This document shows, piece by piece, positions 47,679 through 60,014 of a DNA stretch of 64,000 nt. Both the position numbers and the translations under genes were made by a program. Each line of letters starts with the position of its first letter. Positions within the stretch are counted from its first letter, which is position 1. This stretch comes from Calonectria ilicicola (lineage: Eukaryota; Ascomycota; Sordariomycetes; Hypocreales; Nectriaceae), in assembly GCA_020809705.1 (NCBI GenBank), contig CP085828.1, forward strand, positions 6,882,001 through 6,946,000. Direction: 5' to 3'. Below the pieces are notes generated by a model. The model was not told the DNA's origin. It searched no databases and saw nothing but the letters and a program-made list of their open reading frames with translations.

Positions 47679-48842
47679 ATGTCTTCGTCGATTTCTATCG
47701 AAAACCCCGCCCTTCTCCCCGATAGCATTGTTGCCGTCATAGGCGCCAATGGCTTTATTGCGAGTCACATTGCTGATCAGCTCCTAGCTGCTGGGTACCG
47801 TGTTCGTGGAACAGTTCGTGACACTGCTCGCAGTAGCTGGCTGAAGGACTACTTTGATTCAGTATATGGCTCAGGGCGGTTCAACTTGGTCCAGGTCTCA
47901 GACATTACTCAGGATGGAGCCTTTGATGCTGCGTTTGATGGTGCTCAGGGTGTGGTGCACACTCTGGCCATCACCAACCTGGACCCCAACCCGGACAACG
48001 TTGTTCCCATCAACGTGACCGCGACCCTCAACGCTGCTCGAGGCGCGGCAAAGGCATCTTCCGTAACTCGATTTGCGTACACATCCTCTTCTGGCGCTGC
48101 GGCCATCCCTAAGCCCGGCGTGGAATATGTGGTAGACAAGGACACCTACAACGAGGAGGCTGTCGCCATTTCATATTCCGGAAAAGGCCCCCAGGGACCT
48201 GCTGGCGGATATCTTGCCTACTCAGCAGCCAAGACCAAGGCAGAGCAGGCTCTGTGGAAATGGTACAAGGAGGAGAAGCCTACTTTTGTGCTAAACTCGA
48301 GTATGTCCTGCAGTTGTTAGTCCCCGCCTATTCGACGACGCTAACCCTGGTAGTTGTGCCTAATGCTGCGCTTGGCCGTGTCCTGCAGCCTCAGCATCAA
48401 GGTTTCCCCACGGCAGTTGGACTTCTCAAGCCACTTTGGGATGGTCATTTGGCCCCCGAGCTCGTCTACATGTTTCCTGCGCGTGAGTTGATGGATATTA
48501 TGGGACTTGATTGAAACAAAAACTAATATATTTGCAGAGTGGTTCACCGACGTCATAGATATTGCCAGGATGCACATTGCGGCGTTGCTATTCAGTGACG
48601 TCAACGGCGAACGTCTTATTTCGTATGGCGGCCGATTGAGCCTCAACGACATTCTGGCCGTCTTCCGAAAAGTGCACCCTGACAAGACCTTTCCATCTGC
48701 CATCCCGGATTTGAAGGGAGATATCGGAAAGATTGACAACAAGAGAGCTACTGAATTGATTCAACGACTGGGCCGATCTGATTGGGTAAGCTTGGAGGAC
48801 TGCCTGCGACCACTTGCTGAACAATTTGCTGCAGTCATCTAG
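47679..48842 (+). CDS. NAD(P)-dependent reductase of the extended SDR family (GRE2-like)
   Basis: Cytosolic aldehyde/ketone reductase by family; the natural substrate is unknown. Exons are 47679-48300, 48354-48482 and 48538-48842; 351 aa. The Rossmann nucleotide-binding motif GANGFIA is at 22-28, with VRGTVRD after the second strand (NADPH-type preference is plausible). The catalytic Y-x-x-x-K is Y181-K185 (AYSAAKTKAE), with the serine in YTSSSGA at about 134-140. Both introns are GT..AG (GTATGT..GGTAG and GTGAGT..TGCAG) and the splices restore a continuous fold. It lies between the GT69 gene and the peroxiredoxin gene, with no evident pathway partner. Confidence 0.9.
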
Positions 48843-49162
48843 GCTTTGTTTTCACTGAAGTCAAAGTCATGGGCACGCACCTACTGAAGACAATGTCCAG
48901 TGGGCTAATAGCAGCTACAAAGGGAAGCAAACATATCAAAAGAAAAGGATCAAATCACTGTTAACTGGTATGAACTGTTTTGGTGAAAGATTAGGCCCAA
49001 TCCGGGCTCATCAAGATCCTGTTTTCCTTGTTCTAAACCCTAGTCTAGTTCCATCTAGAGTAGTCTAAATATACAATCCATTATCTATCGCACACATCCT
49101 TTGCCACATTGTTCTCTTCCTTCATCCGGGAATAGAACGGTTCTATTTTTTGTGTTGCCGAT
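48843..49162. other. Intergenic between the convergent reductase and peroxiredoxin genes
   Basis: About 320 bp of 3' flanks; nothing else recognised. Confidence 0.55.
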
Positions 49163-49875
49163 TTACTCGACACGGGGGCGCTTGTTGCTGCCGTTGGTGT
49201 GACCGTTGGCCTCACCATTCTGAGAGAAGTACTCAAGGCTGCCCTTGGGGTCGGCCTTCATGGACTGGCTGCCCTTGATCCAGTTGGCGGGGCAGACCTC
49301 ACCGTGCTCGTCGGTGAACTGGAAGGCCTCGACGAGGCGGAGGGTCTCCTCAACGTTGCGGCCAACGGGGAGATCGTTGATGGTGATCTGGCGGAGGACA
49401 CCGTTGGGGTCGATGATGAAGAGACCGCGCAGGGCGATGCCCTCATCCTCAAGGAGGACGCCGTAGCTCTTTGAGATGGCGTGGGAAGGGTCGGCAACAA
49501 GGGGCAGCTCCAGATCGGGGCCAAGACCACCCTGCTTGCGAGGCTGAGCCTGCCAGGCGATGTGGGAGTAGTGAGAGTCGGTGGAAACAGCAAGGACCTG
49601 GGTGTTGAGGGCCTTGAAGCGGGCGAGGTTGTCGTTGTAGGAGACGATCTCGGTAGGGCAGACGAAGGTGAAGTCCATGGGGTAGAAGAGGAGAACAACC
49701 CTGTGGAGGAGCGGTGTCAGTACATTGAGGGGCCATCTGGCGTTTGCCGGGTGCTCAGGAGCAAAACTTACCACTGGCCGAGGTAATCAGAGAGGGAGAC
49801 CTCCTTGAACTCGCCGTTGGCGAAAACGGTGTTGGCCTTGAAGGCGGGAGCAGGGCGCTGAATGAAGGCAGACAT
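49163..49875 (-). CDS. Typical 2-Cys peroxiredoxin (thioredoxin peroxidase, Tsa1-like)
   Basis: Cytosolic thiol peroxidase that reduces hydrogen peroxide using thioredoxin. Exon 1 is 49875-49772, the 71-bp intron 49771-49701, exon 2 49700-49163; 213 aa. The peroxidatic cysteine is C49 in DFTFVCPTE and the resolving one C171 in [12 protein letters not shown] at 92-95 and the YF near the C-terminus are the structural marks of eukaryotic forms that are inactivated by overoxidation, which allows a signalling role. No signal or import peptide is seen. The tail after YF is longer than in yeast Tsa1 and Asn/Gly-rich ([18 protein letters not shown]), ending in a basic patch that resembles a nuclear localisation signal. 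Confidence 0.94.
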
Positions 49876-50752
49876 GGTGGTGGGCTGTGGGATGATGGAT
49901 GGTGGATTGATGATGGATTGATGGATTTGGTGATGAACAAGTGAATGAACAGGTGGGATGGAGGACGGAAGAAGTAGGAAATCAGAGAGAACAGATTACA
50001 CCGAGAAAAAGCAAATGCTTTACGCGATTACGCTGAACTCCGACGCGCTTGCTTTTGCGAAGCAAGCCAAGTCCCACTGTTATCTGCCGTATCCACAGCG
50101 ACGCCAAACGGTTTGCAGAGGAGCCGATCGAGGCACAGACCAGACTGGATCCATTCAATCCCCAGTCTATTCCGTAGTTCCGATGTTCGCTGTAACTTGC
50201 CGTGCAAACAACTGCAAAAAGATGGGGCAGATGGTGGGTTTTTTTTGCTCGATATCCGGCCTCTTGACGCCTTTCTCAAGGCCTTATCACGCCGACTGTG
50301 AGGGATCACAAGATTCAGGTTGGTGGAGCAAGGCGTTACATCCCTCCTCTGATTGGGCCAGACCCGATGCACAGTCCCAAAAAAGCAAAAGCACGTAATA
50401 CGTGTGATGAGCTGACAATTGCATGCTTCGTCGCGGGTATAATAACCATTCAATGCCCTGGGGTTACACTCTGCAGTATGAGGCCGCATTCGAAGCCGTC
50501 TTGGCGCGATAACTCATTTTAGTGGAGTGACACAAAACACCCTGATGGTTATGAGAAGAGTTTCATCCACCTGCACATTTCCGTATACGAGCCCTTCAAA
50601 TTTACGAGCGGTGGTACAAGACATTAAACAAGAAGTCTGTTCTTTTTTTTTTTTTTTTTTGTAATTTATGCATACATAATATCAAGAAGCCATAAATATA
50701 AACGATGAAAGCTAAAGGGGTAAAAGAGATGTGCAATAGCAGGAGGTTCCGA
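49876..50752. other. Intergenic: peroxiredoxin upstream region and 3' flank of the NLR gene
   Basis: About 880 bp with a poly-T tract at 50643-50660. GATG/GATT-rich repeats lie directly before the peroxiredoxin start. No gene seen. Confidence 0.5.
50643..50660. repeat. Poly-T tract (18 T)
   Basis: A homopolymer about 90 bp beyond the NLR stop codon. Confidence 0.8.
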
Positions 50753-53700
50753 CTAACCGAGTGAAGCCTCGATATCTGGGGTGAATCTCACGGAAAATAT
50801 GCGGCCTGCCTCACAAGCAATAAAGATGATGTTTCCCTCCGCAACTGCATAACTTTGCTTGTTCGTAGGTCGGTATTCAGGTGGCAGCCACAAGATGTTT
50901 GATGCATTCCATGTAATCCATGACAAGTCAACAGCAATCCCAAGGCCAGAGGGACAGACCTCTCTATATTCTGATGTTTTCCCTGTGTCCTGGAGAAGTA
51001 GAGGTTCAGTGTTTCCATGCTTGACATCAAATTTGCCTCTATCGGTTAGAATTGTTGAGTCGTCTAAAAACCTCAAGGACCCTATGGGAGTCTCCGTTGC
51101 ATAGATGCCATGTAGCTGCCATGTCTGGATATCCCAGACAAATATCTCTGTACAAAGTGCGGTGGCCAACCGTTTCTCGTTTGGTGAATAGGCTAGGCCA
51201 GAAAAAAAACCGTTCCCGCTAAGGTCCGACAACATCCGCTCACTTCCTCGAGCGAAATCCCAAATGATGACCTTGTCTCCCGGATTTAAAATTGCTAGTG
51301 AATTTGTCACAGGGCCGAAAGCCAATGTCAAGGGGTTGGGATCCTTGCTGTCAAAAGATAACTGGGATTCATATAGGTTAATGTGCAGGGTGCCTGTGTT
51401 CGCGTTCCAGATTTCCACATTGAAGGCCGATGCAATGGCCACCCACTGATCATCGTGGGAGATTGCAAGTGAAGTTATAATCGTAATATCAAGGTTGGAA
51501 CGATGAACGAAAGCCTGACTTTCTAAATGGAAAGTATCAAACGATATGGCAAGTGGTATATCCTCTGATTTTACCATGGTTGCTATAAGTATTCGATCGC
51601 TAGGCGAGAAGATTACTTGTCCAGTGGGAAGACTACTAGTTCGGAGAGTTGACAGAGGATGAAGGGTGGTAGCATCCCAGAGCTGCAATGTTCCATCCTC
51701 TGAGACTGATGCCAGAACTTTGCCGTCGTTTGATTGGTATAATGCTTTTATGACAGGGACTTCAGACTTGCTTGATATTTGTGCCAAAGCTGTGGGTACG
51801 TCGTAAAGGTACACGCTTTGGCTCCCATTCTGGAAATTTCGTGAGATGGCCAGCCACTTGCTGTCGGGCGATACAGCGCAAATCTCATGATATGCATGGC
51901 CACCGTCAATCTCTCGCAGCAATTCAAATGTTTTTGCGTTATAGAATCGGACAGGCCCGTGATAGGATACCGTAGCTAGCCACAGGCCATCAGGTGAGAA
52001 ATAAAGCGACGCATCTGCTCGTGTCGAGCTTAACACTCGCTTATCCCACGCTCCCAAATCTATGTCAAAAATCCACAATTCTATGTCGGCGTCTTCTCCC
52101 TTCCTGCATAAAGCTATTTTGTGGCTGTTAGGGAGGAACACTGGCTTGGGTGGGGAAATAGCTGCCTGATTCCCAAGATTGTAGGTAACCCGTATTTGAT
52201 TTGTGTGCAGGTCAAGAATCTCAATTTGAGATACGATTGTAGGGGTTTCTGATAGAAATATGGCCATCAGTTGGCTATCGCATGAAAAAACCGAAGCAAT
52301 ACAGAACGTGGCGCTGAGAAAATGAGTATTGGTGACATCTGTTCCTATCTGTACGAATTGTAGCTTCGAAATATCACGTATCGCCACCCACCGACTGTCG
52401 GGTGAAAATTCTATGTTGACAGTCTTAATCAACCAGTCTTCGAAATCAAAACTCTGATAAGCCCATTCAAGGACCAATTTATCCAAGTTGCTTGTGTCAA
52501 AATGCCAGACTTTTAGTATGCAATGGCTGGAAAAGGTTGCACACCGTCGCCAATCTGGAGACAAACAAACGTGGTGGGAAGCAGATTCTGGTTGCTTGGC
52601 TATGCTCCGGCCCCCATCATCCACATCCCAAATACTCAAATTTTTTTCAAGGGAGTATGAGCCGATTGTGGCTAATAGGTGGTTTGCTGGGGAAAATTGT
52701 AATGTGTTGATTTTAGGCATATCATCATGGTGAAAAAAACGCAACCATTGATCCCAATCAGCTTTTAATTCAAGATTTGTGCTGATAAATTGTGGCGCGC
52801 ACATCTGGAAGCATTTTCGCATTGGGCTATTTGTTGGGCTGAAGAGCAGGCCGGAAAAATATATCTGGAGTGGATAATCTTCTATGGCATGTCGAAAGTA
52901 GCGGATAAATTGTTGTGCGTCTCGAATAAGGCCAAGGCTTTTTGCACTAAGATTTGGTTGGTTATTTGCCTATTCAAAGTTGACAATCATTAGAATCAGC
53001 GATACTCGTGTACGTTACGGGACCTTACCATAAGTAGCTTTTCAAGTTTCATTAAAGCAGATATCCCAAGGGATAACCATCGTTTCAGAGCAAGTGCTTC
53101 AAGCCAGAAAAGTGATTTTTCCATAAGAAATCTTTCCACCTTCTGATAATTTTCGATCGGATCATTAATAAGAGCCTCACTGGCATCGTGAAAGTGATCA
53201 ACCCAATATATACATGGGTATGTTACATTTTCCAATGTATCAGGGATAGAGCAGGCGTCAATGTGTCGCTCAACATGAGTCCCCGGATGATGCAAGTTAT
53301 AAGCATCTTGTTTCAGCTGCTCCATCAAACCCAGGCTTCTCTCAAACATAATAAAATGCTGATGCGCTATCCCAGAGGGAAATAATAGAGCTGTGGATTT
53401 TTCGAGCAAGAAGTCCTTTGCGGATTGATGGACAACATAAACGATATCATTTTGAATGGTAAGAAATGACCCACACTCTTTGATGATGCCAGGTATATAC
53501 TTTTCTTCAACCAGTAGCTCCTCGAAACCTTTCAACTGTTTGATTGAAAGCGGTTGATATGCTGTTACAACAAGAGCAAGAATACGTTTGTAGAGATCGA
53601 AATCTTCGGTATCACGGATATCATTCATCATCGCTTCATATATTGAACTGAGACCTGGAGGGAATTTCCCAATACACTGCATAAGCTTCCAGGCTGGGGC

Positions 53701-54648
53701 CTTTTCCAGCTCTTGGAAAACTAGAGCCACCCATAGGAATGTTCCATGTGAATTTGACCTTAGGTAATCGTATATAAAAGCTTTGGTCTTGTCGTCGACA
53801 ATCTTTCGGGACAAGGTTGCCATTTTCTGGTCAATATAAATAGAGACTGCCTCTGAGACCAAAGCTTCATTAAGTTCAAGAGACAGTGTGAGGTGGTGTT
53901 CACTATCACTGTAGATAGATTCCTCAATATCAGGACGATGACGACTTGAAATAATCCATTTGACTTTTGTTGAAAGGCCGGAAGTAAAAAGATCTAAAAG
54001 CATTTCCAGGTCCCTCTGACACTCGTCTAAAGCATCGACAATTATGTATAGCTTCGTCACTATTGGATCCTCTACCATCTTTTGAAACACATCCAGAAGA
54101 GCCACCCATGAGTTCCAATGCTCGTTATCATCAGGTGTTGATCCATGGTATTTGTTTTGGATGTGCGAGGTTAACGATGGCTGTTGTAGAACCAGGAGAT
54201 AAATAAGGCCACGCAGCACCGAGATGGCACTATTGAGGCCTGAAATGGTGGCCTGGCAAAAAAAGTAAGAGAGAAATATTTCGCTGCTTGGATTCTCAGG
54301 ATTGAGTCTTGTCAGGGGCTGTAGTTCATTGATAATACCGCATAGCAGCATAGTTTTTCCCTTGCCAGGATTGCCCTTGACCCAAAGACGTTGGTGGCCT
54401 TCGCTATGCCGCCACTTAAGGAAGTCTGAATTTTGACAAACCCAAGAGTAGGAATTTTTCAAAAGCCCACCCCTGATCTGCTCAATTCTGGCCTTATCAT
54501 CTCGAGGATCGGTTGATCGCAGGTTCCGCAGGCATTGATTGATGGCATCGTCTTCTGAGCCGGGAGCGGTGGTGTTGTAATTATTGATATCCCCCACTTG
54601 AACGTGCGAGCTACCCGAAGCGGTGACACTTCTAACCTTGTTTGTCAT
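50753..54648 (-). CDS. NLR-like receptor: short N-terminal motif, NACHT NTPase, WD40 propellers
   Basis: STAND-class intracellular receptor of the fungal NACHT-WD40 type, linked in this family to non-self recognition and cell death. Exon 1 is 54648-53029, the 59-bp intron 53028-52970, exon 2 52969-50753; 1278 aa. Residues 15-25 read HVQVGDINNYN. Next comes the family linker CLRNLRSTDPRDDKARIEQ and the NACHT domain: P-loop GNPGKGKT at 92-99, Walker B LYIIVDALDEC near 205, and WIISSRHRP. After a helical region, the joint RDAQQFI..SGLLFSPTNSPMRK leads into about 650 residues of WD40-type strands (IWDVDDGG, LWDATTLHP, VWDIQTWQL, FSPDSRWVAI). The repeats differ strongly from each other, unlike the near-identical repeats of HET-D/HET-E. 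No HET, HeLo, patatin or other effector domain precedes the NACHT. Confidence 0.9.
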
Positions 54649-55399
54649 GATCAAATTTGCTGAAAAATTGACCCTATGGCCGGGGGAATATCTGAGCCTG
54701 ATGGTCTTGCAAACATCGACCGTGTCAAGTCCTGGGCTCTTGAGGTATGTAATTAGCACAAATATCTGGCGAAATCAAAATGAGATGCGGTAGAGATGCT
54801 TATCTCGCCCTTTTCAAGCGAGGGAGCGTTGAGATGGTTAGAATCAGGCATCCTCAACTGACATTACTCAACTGGATTTTCACCCCGCCCGCGGTAAGGA
54901 CGCAGCTTATGTAATGCTGTAGGACTGTGGCTGAATATAGTCAAACCATTATGACCAATAAAATATTTTCATCTTAAAATGAGTTTGATATCACAGCAGG
55001 TAGATTGAATGCGAGATGGACTTGATGGAATTCGCACGAGTTTATGTGGATGCGCAGGTATATGCCCAGAACTTTGGTTCCATGGGACACAGGCCATCAT
55101 TCATTGCACTACGCATGGGCGGAGTGTCACTTCACTTTTGCTGTAGCCGGCAATGTGACAACTTTCTAAACTTGTTATTTTCCAAGGGTGATTCTTTAAG
55201 ACATATTTTCAACTTTATTCATGATAATACTAGTTATATTTTTGCATTTAAATATTTTAGGATGTTTTTATGGATGACTTATTCTTGTATGTTAACGTTA
55301 GGTCGTAATCTAGTTTTGCTGTCAGAGCGGCCGTTAAAAACTCCAAGATGATAGGATACATGTAATGGAAAAAAGAAAAGACATCGACCGTGAAATGGG
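54649..55399. other. Intergenic: NLR upstream region and 3' flank of the histidine kinase gene
   Basis: About 750 bp, AT-rich near 55200-55300. One open frame on the plus strand (55016-55351) has no recognisable domain. No partner effector gene was seen. Confidence 0.5.
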
Positions 55400-58300
55400 T
55401 TAGGTAGGGGTTTTAGTTGTTATCCCCTTTGCGTCTAAGATTGCACTGAGCTCTTTTAGTCGAACTGGTTTCGCCAGAAAGAGGTCCACGCCGCTGCTAA
55501 AGGCCTCTTGTTGGGCACTTTCTGAAGCAAGACCAGTGAGTGCAATGACGAGAGCCGGTTCGAGCTGTTTTTCCTTTTCCAAGGCCCTGATTTGCCTTGT
55601 GGCTTCGAACCCATCCATTACAGGCATGGAGATGTCCATCAGAATGCATTTATACTGATGAGTGATTGATTGGCATGCATCTACGGCCTCTTGCCCATTG
55701 ACAGCTGTGTGGAATAGTTGCCCTAATTTTCCTACATAAGATGAAAGGACCTTCAAATTGATATTGTTATCGTCGACGAGAAGAAATGTGGCAGGCGCGA
55801 AGAAACCCTTGGCCGCATCCACTGACGGCTGTGGGGTTAAGATGCATGGTGATTTTAATAAAGACTGGGCAACCAAAGACAGTCGCTTTGAACTTCGTGC
55901 TGTTGTATCCGATGGAACTGGTGGTGAGTTGTTGCGTTCGTCCTCCCAACGCTTCAAAACTAGAGATATAGCTTGGGCTAATTTGCGGGGGCCAATACTG
56001 AAAAGATGTTAGCAAAGAAATCCCAAGCACCTACATCACAGAGAAGACACTTACGGTTGTGAGATGAACTCGGCTATCTCAAGCTGACTAGCCTTCCTAT
56101 CGCCGTTCGCATATTGATGAGCAATGTGAGCATTGTCACAGACCACAACACAAGGGACCCTAGATAGATGCTGGCCAATATTGGAGGATCCCGATATTGA
56201 GCTCTCAGACCAAATGGTGACGTCGGGAACAATGTCGTGGATTTGAGGGCCGGTCATGACTTGCATCTGAATCCATTTATGACAAATTCCCTCAATAAGC
56301 AATTGAGCATCAAGATCTGGAGTACTGGGCGGCGAATAACCCGCTGTGGCCCCCGCCTTATCGAAGCCAACGACTCGGGCTCGAAGACGTTTGAGGTCCT
56401 TCATGCCGACCGGACCAGCAGGATCAAGGTCGAGTGGAGGTACCTTTGAGGGCGAGGTAGGACCGGCTTCAGATCGAGAAAGTGGCAATGAGACGGTGGC
56501 TGTGGTTCCGAACCCAACTCGGCTTTTCATGGAGACATCGCCACCGAGTTGGGCAGTGATTTGCTTCACAAAACTCAACCCTAAGCCAGTTCCAGGTGCT
56601 AACTGGTTTTCCTGGGAGAATGGCTTATATAACCCGTGTTGTAAGAAATCAGGGCTGATACCGATTCCAGTGTCCTGCACTGTAAGGTTGACTATCGATT
56701 CGTCTCCCCTGGAAATCTGTTCCAAAGAGATCTTAATGATTCCCGTATTGGTATATTTCAGGGAATTTCCGATAAGGTTCATAACAATGCGCCTAATAGC
56801 TCCTGGTAAAGTATAAAACGTCCAGTTCTGTTGAGGTTGCACAGTTAAGATGACTCTAACTTGGCTAAAGTTGAGTACGCCTTTCTCCGACGGGGCATGT
56901 GCAAGATCCTCCATTGCTTGTGCGGATTCTACACGGCGCATAGCCGCAATACCGGCGTTACTTGGGCTCCCGCTGCCATTTCTGGAGTGTTGAGCGATGG
57001 ATAGACGCTGAAAGTTGAAACCAGCATAGACACTCTCCATAGCCTCTTCGATCAGAACGTCAATTCGTGCTTGACCATACAGAGTCTTCATTCCCGCTTC
57101 GATCGACTGATGGGCATTTGTGCGAAGTCCTCGGGGAACACTGCCCGTTTTTTGTGTTTGTTCCTTGTTCATAAAGTTATTTATTCTGGAATAGTCGAGG
57201 AGATGATCGATTGTGTCTGTTAACGTGCGGCAGCAGACTTCAATGGTTTGGGCCAGCCCTCCCTGTCGGTTAGTGAGCGCCGTATCATTCAAAAGTTCGA
57301 GACCAAGAGTAATGCCGTGAAGGGGTGAGCGAAGTTCATGAGACAGTGATCCAAGCGCATCTGTCTTGGCTTTGTCAGTCAACATCGTCTCAAGCCGCAA
57401 CTTTTCCATGCTTGCAAGCATTCCAAAAGCCCTGAAGTATCCCAGCTCAGATTCAACTGTAAAAATGCGATTTCTGACATATGTGTAAACAAAGCCTGCC
57501 GTTGACCAGCGCTCTTTGGCTGGATCCCAGACTGGGACAAAAGCAACGCTTCGAGCACCCGGGAATGCCTCCGAGATCACTTGTGCCGGAGAGAGAGTTT
57601 GTTGAGTGTCTCCTTCATAATCGAAATTGAAGATGTGACCTTTTGGATACTGTCGAAGGAGCTGGGTCAGGAAGGCTTGCCCAATACGGTTAGGCGAAAT
57701 GGGCTCGATTTGCGTGGACGCTGTGAGCGACCTCGCTTGTGAACATGCCAGCAGTCGACATGGCGGCCCTAAAGGTTTGAAAGTTGGGGACAACGGCTCA
57801 TTTCTATCGGCATATTCGCTATCGGAATCCGAACCGGATGAGTAGCCGACTGCCCAATCCCCTTCCTTGAGGTTGGAGTGATCGAACAAGGCGCCATTGA
57901 AGGTGTGAGGGCTTGCATCAAGAAAAACACACCCCTCTGTTTCAATCGTGTCTGTGATGACCTTGGCGGCTCTGGAGAAAACAGCCTCGGGTTCCGGAAT
58001 CGAATCCGTATTAGTTTCGGGGCTGTTTTCTGTTGGCTGCTGCTCTGTTTCACCGTGTCTCGTTTCAGAGACTTTAGGCCGTGACCCATTCATATTGATG
58101 TTGAGCCCAGCCACCAGCGGCGGCAGCGCGTCTTCGTCTTGTAGCCCCAAAGGAAATTCAAAGTCGGTTGAACCATCTTCTGACGTCGATGGAGTGAGTT
58201 CGGGCTCGCGTGAGGACTGGGCGTGCTTGTCCTCGAGGAAGCATCTCAAAGCGGTAACCATGCGATGATTGCGTCGTTGAACTTCCTTGAGACGGCTTGT

Positions 58301-59005
58301 CTCGAGGTGGCTCATGGCGATGACGGCCAAATTCCTCAAAATGTCAGAGTGCGCATCGGTCCAATCGGGAATCGGTTCGTCATGGATAACGCAAAATACG
58401 CCAATGTTTATTCCTCGATGGGTCCGGATTGGCGCAGCGGCATAAAAGCGTGCAGGACTTCCAGGCTGGCAATACGGCTTGGTCATGAATCGCGGGTCGC
58501 TTGTGAGATCTTGGACGACAACGACGGGAAGCTTCCCGGTCTCACTGGTATTGTCGAATTCGGTGACATCAGGGCTGCAAAGCGTGTAGTTGCACACGCC
58601 ATGGCCGCGAGGAATGGCAGTGCCGCATAGCCAAAGCTCTTCGCCGTGCTGATCCTGTGAGATTCCAGGGACCAGTGGAAGCGACGGTGTGGCCTCGGTG
58701 GTGATGTACTGGTGCGTGCGGTCGAAGAGAGAGATGAGCGACCGAGCAGTGCGAGTTTGACAGGTCGCTAACTGGGCGAGGGCAGTAAGGGTCCCGTCGG
58801 CGCAGGTGAGGAGCTCGCTGCTGGGAATAGGGATGCCATCGTCATTGAACCTCGCGGTGGTCAACAGGGAACCATCGTATCTGCGATGGCAGGCTTGTCA
58901 GCGCTGGGCGGGATAAGACGGCGATCAGGGAACCAACTTGTAGGTCTCGCGCTCACGAACTGTCTCAGGAACGACCCTGAGGCCAGCAGGCAAGGCTGCA
59001 TGCAT
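55400..59005 (-). CDS. Hybrid histidine kinase with GAF domain and C-terminal receiver
   Basis: Two-component sensor that should pass phosphate through an HPt protein to response regulators and the stress MAPK pathway (family knowledge). Exons are 59005-58938, 58880-56055 and 55997-55400; 1163 aa. The small first exon restores the fungal block RERETYKYDGSLL; its donor GTTGGT is weak. A GAF domain is at about 90-215 (VVVVQDLTSDPRF, YAAAPIRTHRGINIG). The phosphorylated His lies in SLSHELRSPLHGI (about H537). The ATPase has the N-box RIVMNLIGNSLKYTN (about N728), DTGIGIS and GTGLGLSF. The receiver has VDDNNIN, the phosphorylated Asp in ILMDISMPVMDG (about D1086) and LAKPV. There are no transmembrane segments, so it is soluble; its signal is unknown. 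Confidence 0.93.
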
Positions 59006-60014
59006 CAAAACAGATCAATGATTCCAAGCCGCTAGGTGCTTGGCTTTGGTGGACATTTGAAAGTTGGCAGCGGCACACTCCAAACTATCACTAGGATGGG
59101 AAGAAATGGATGATCTCTGCGGGGACCGGAGCCCTGCCCCACACCGACAGTCGATGACGTAGTTCCCCTCGATAGCCAATTTTTAGCGGCAAGACGAAGA
59201 CGAAGACGATATCGCTTCGCAGACGCTGCTCCCGACAGGGAAAATGCTTAGGACCCCTTTTATATTGCGCGGAACGGTCGCTTTACACTTTGATGGTGGG
59301 CAGAGAGCTCCGCATTACCGCGTGGGTCGGGCGGCAAAGTTAGAGTGCGACCCTCCACAATTCCTGTGCTACGCAGCCCTTTTATTTGGGATTGGACAAG
59401 ACGACGGCACTGGCCGGCACTGACCGCCCCTGAAAATGAGACGTTTTGTTTTTTAATTGGCTCTCTCGTGTGCAGCAATTAACATTTGTAGGTGCACGGT
59501 GGCCTGTCTTATCACAAAGGGTCTAGCAAGCCGGTGTCTGACTACTGAAAGGGACGCTGTCACTCTCACTCTGGCATACTTTCACGCTGAAACTTCCGGT
59601 GCCAGCCTGTTTAACGAGACAATGCCGCTTTAACCTTGTTGCTCCCGGAGCCACAGCCGTTGGGAACGTTCAAGAATAAAGCCTTAAAACTTACTTTTAA
59701 CTTGCTCCAAATAGAACAACATGTGGTGGCCTGGCATTTATTCCGGCCACCTCGTTGCCCCACTAACCCACTCACTTGGTAGCGGGATCAATGCCGCGGG
59801 AGCCAAGATATCCTCCCTCCCACTCATGCATGATATCCTCCCAAAAAACACACACAAAAAAACAGCCTGTGTCTACAACCCACTGAATTGGATCATTAAA
59901 GCATATGCAACGTTTAGGGAAATTTCCTTTCAGATGCGGGAAATCATTGATATGAAAAGCTACCCTACTTTGAAACTAATCTTTGCCAATATACAACCGA
60001 CAAAAGAGAGGTAA
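59006..60014. other. Intergenic: histidine kinase upstream region and 3' flank of the F-box gene
   Basis: About 1 kb, no recognisable gene; open frames are short and without domains. Confidence 0.5.

Noticed and set aside
55016..55351. Plus-strand open frame next to the NLR gene, considered as a possible partner effector
   Set aside because: No HeLo, HELL or lipase features, no matching VQVGD-type motif, and AT-rich base use unlike neighbouring genes.
58862..58864. Histidine kinase start near 58864
   Set aside because: The codon is TTG, not ATG; a small upstream exon from 59005 restores the conserved RERETYKYD block.
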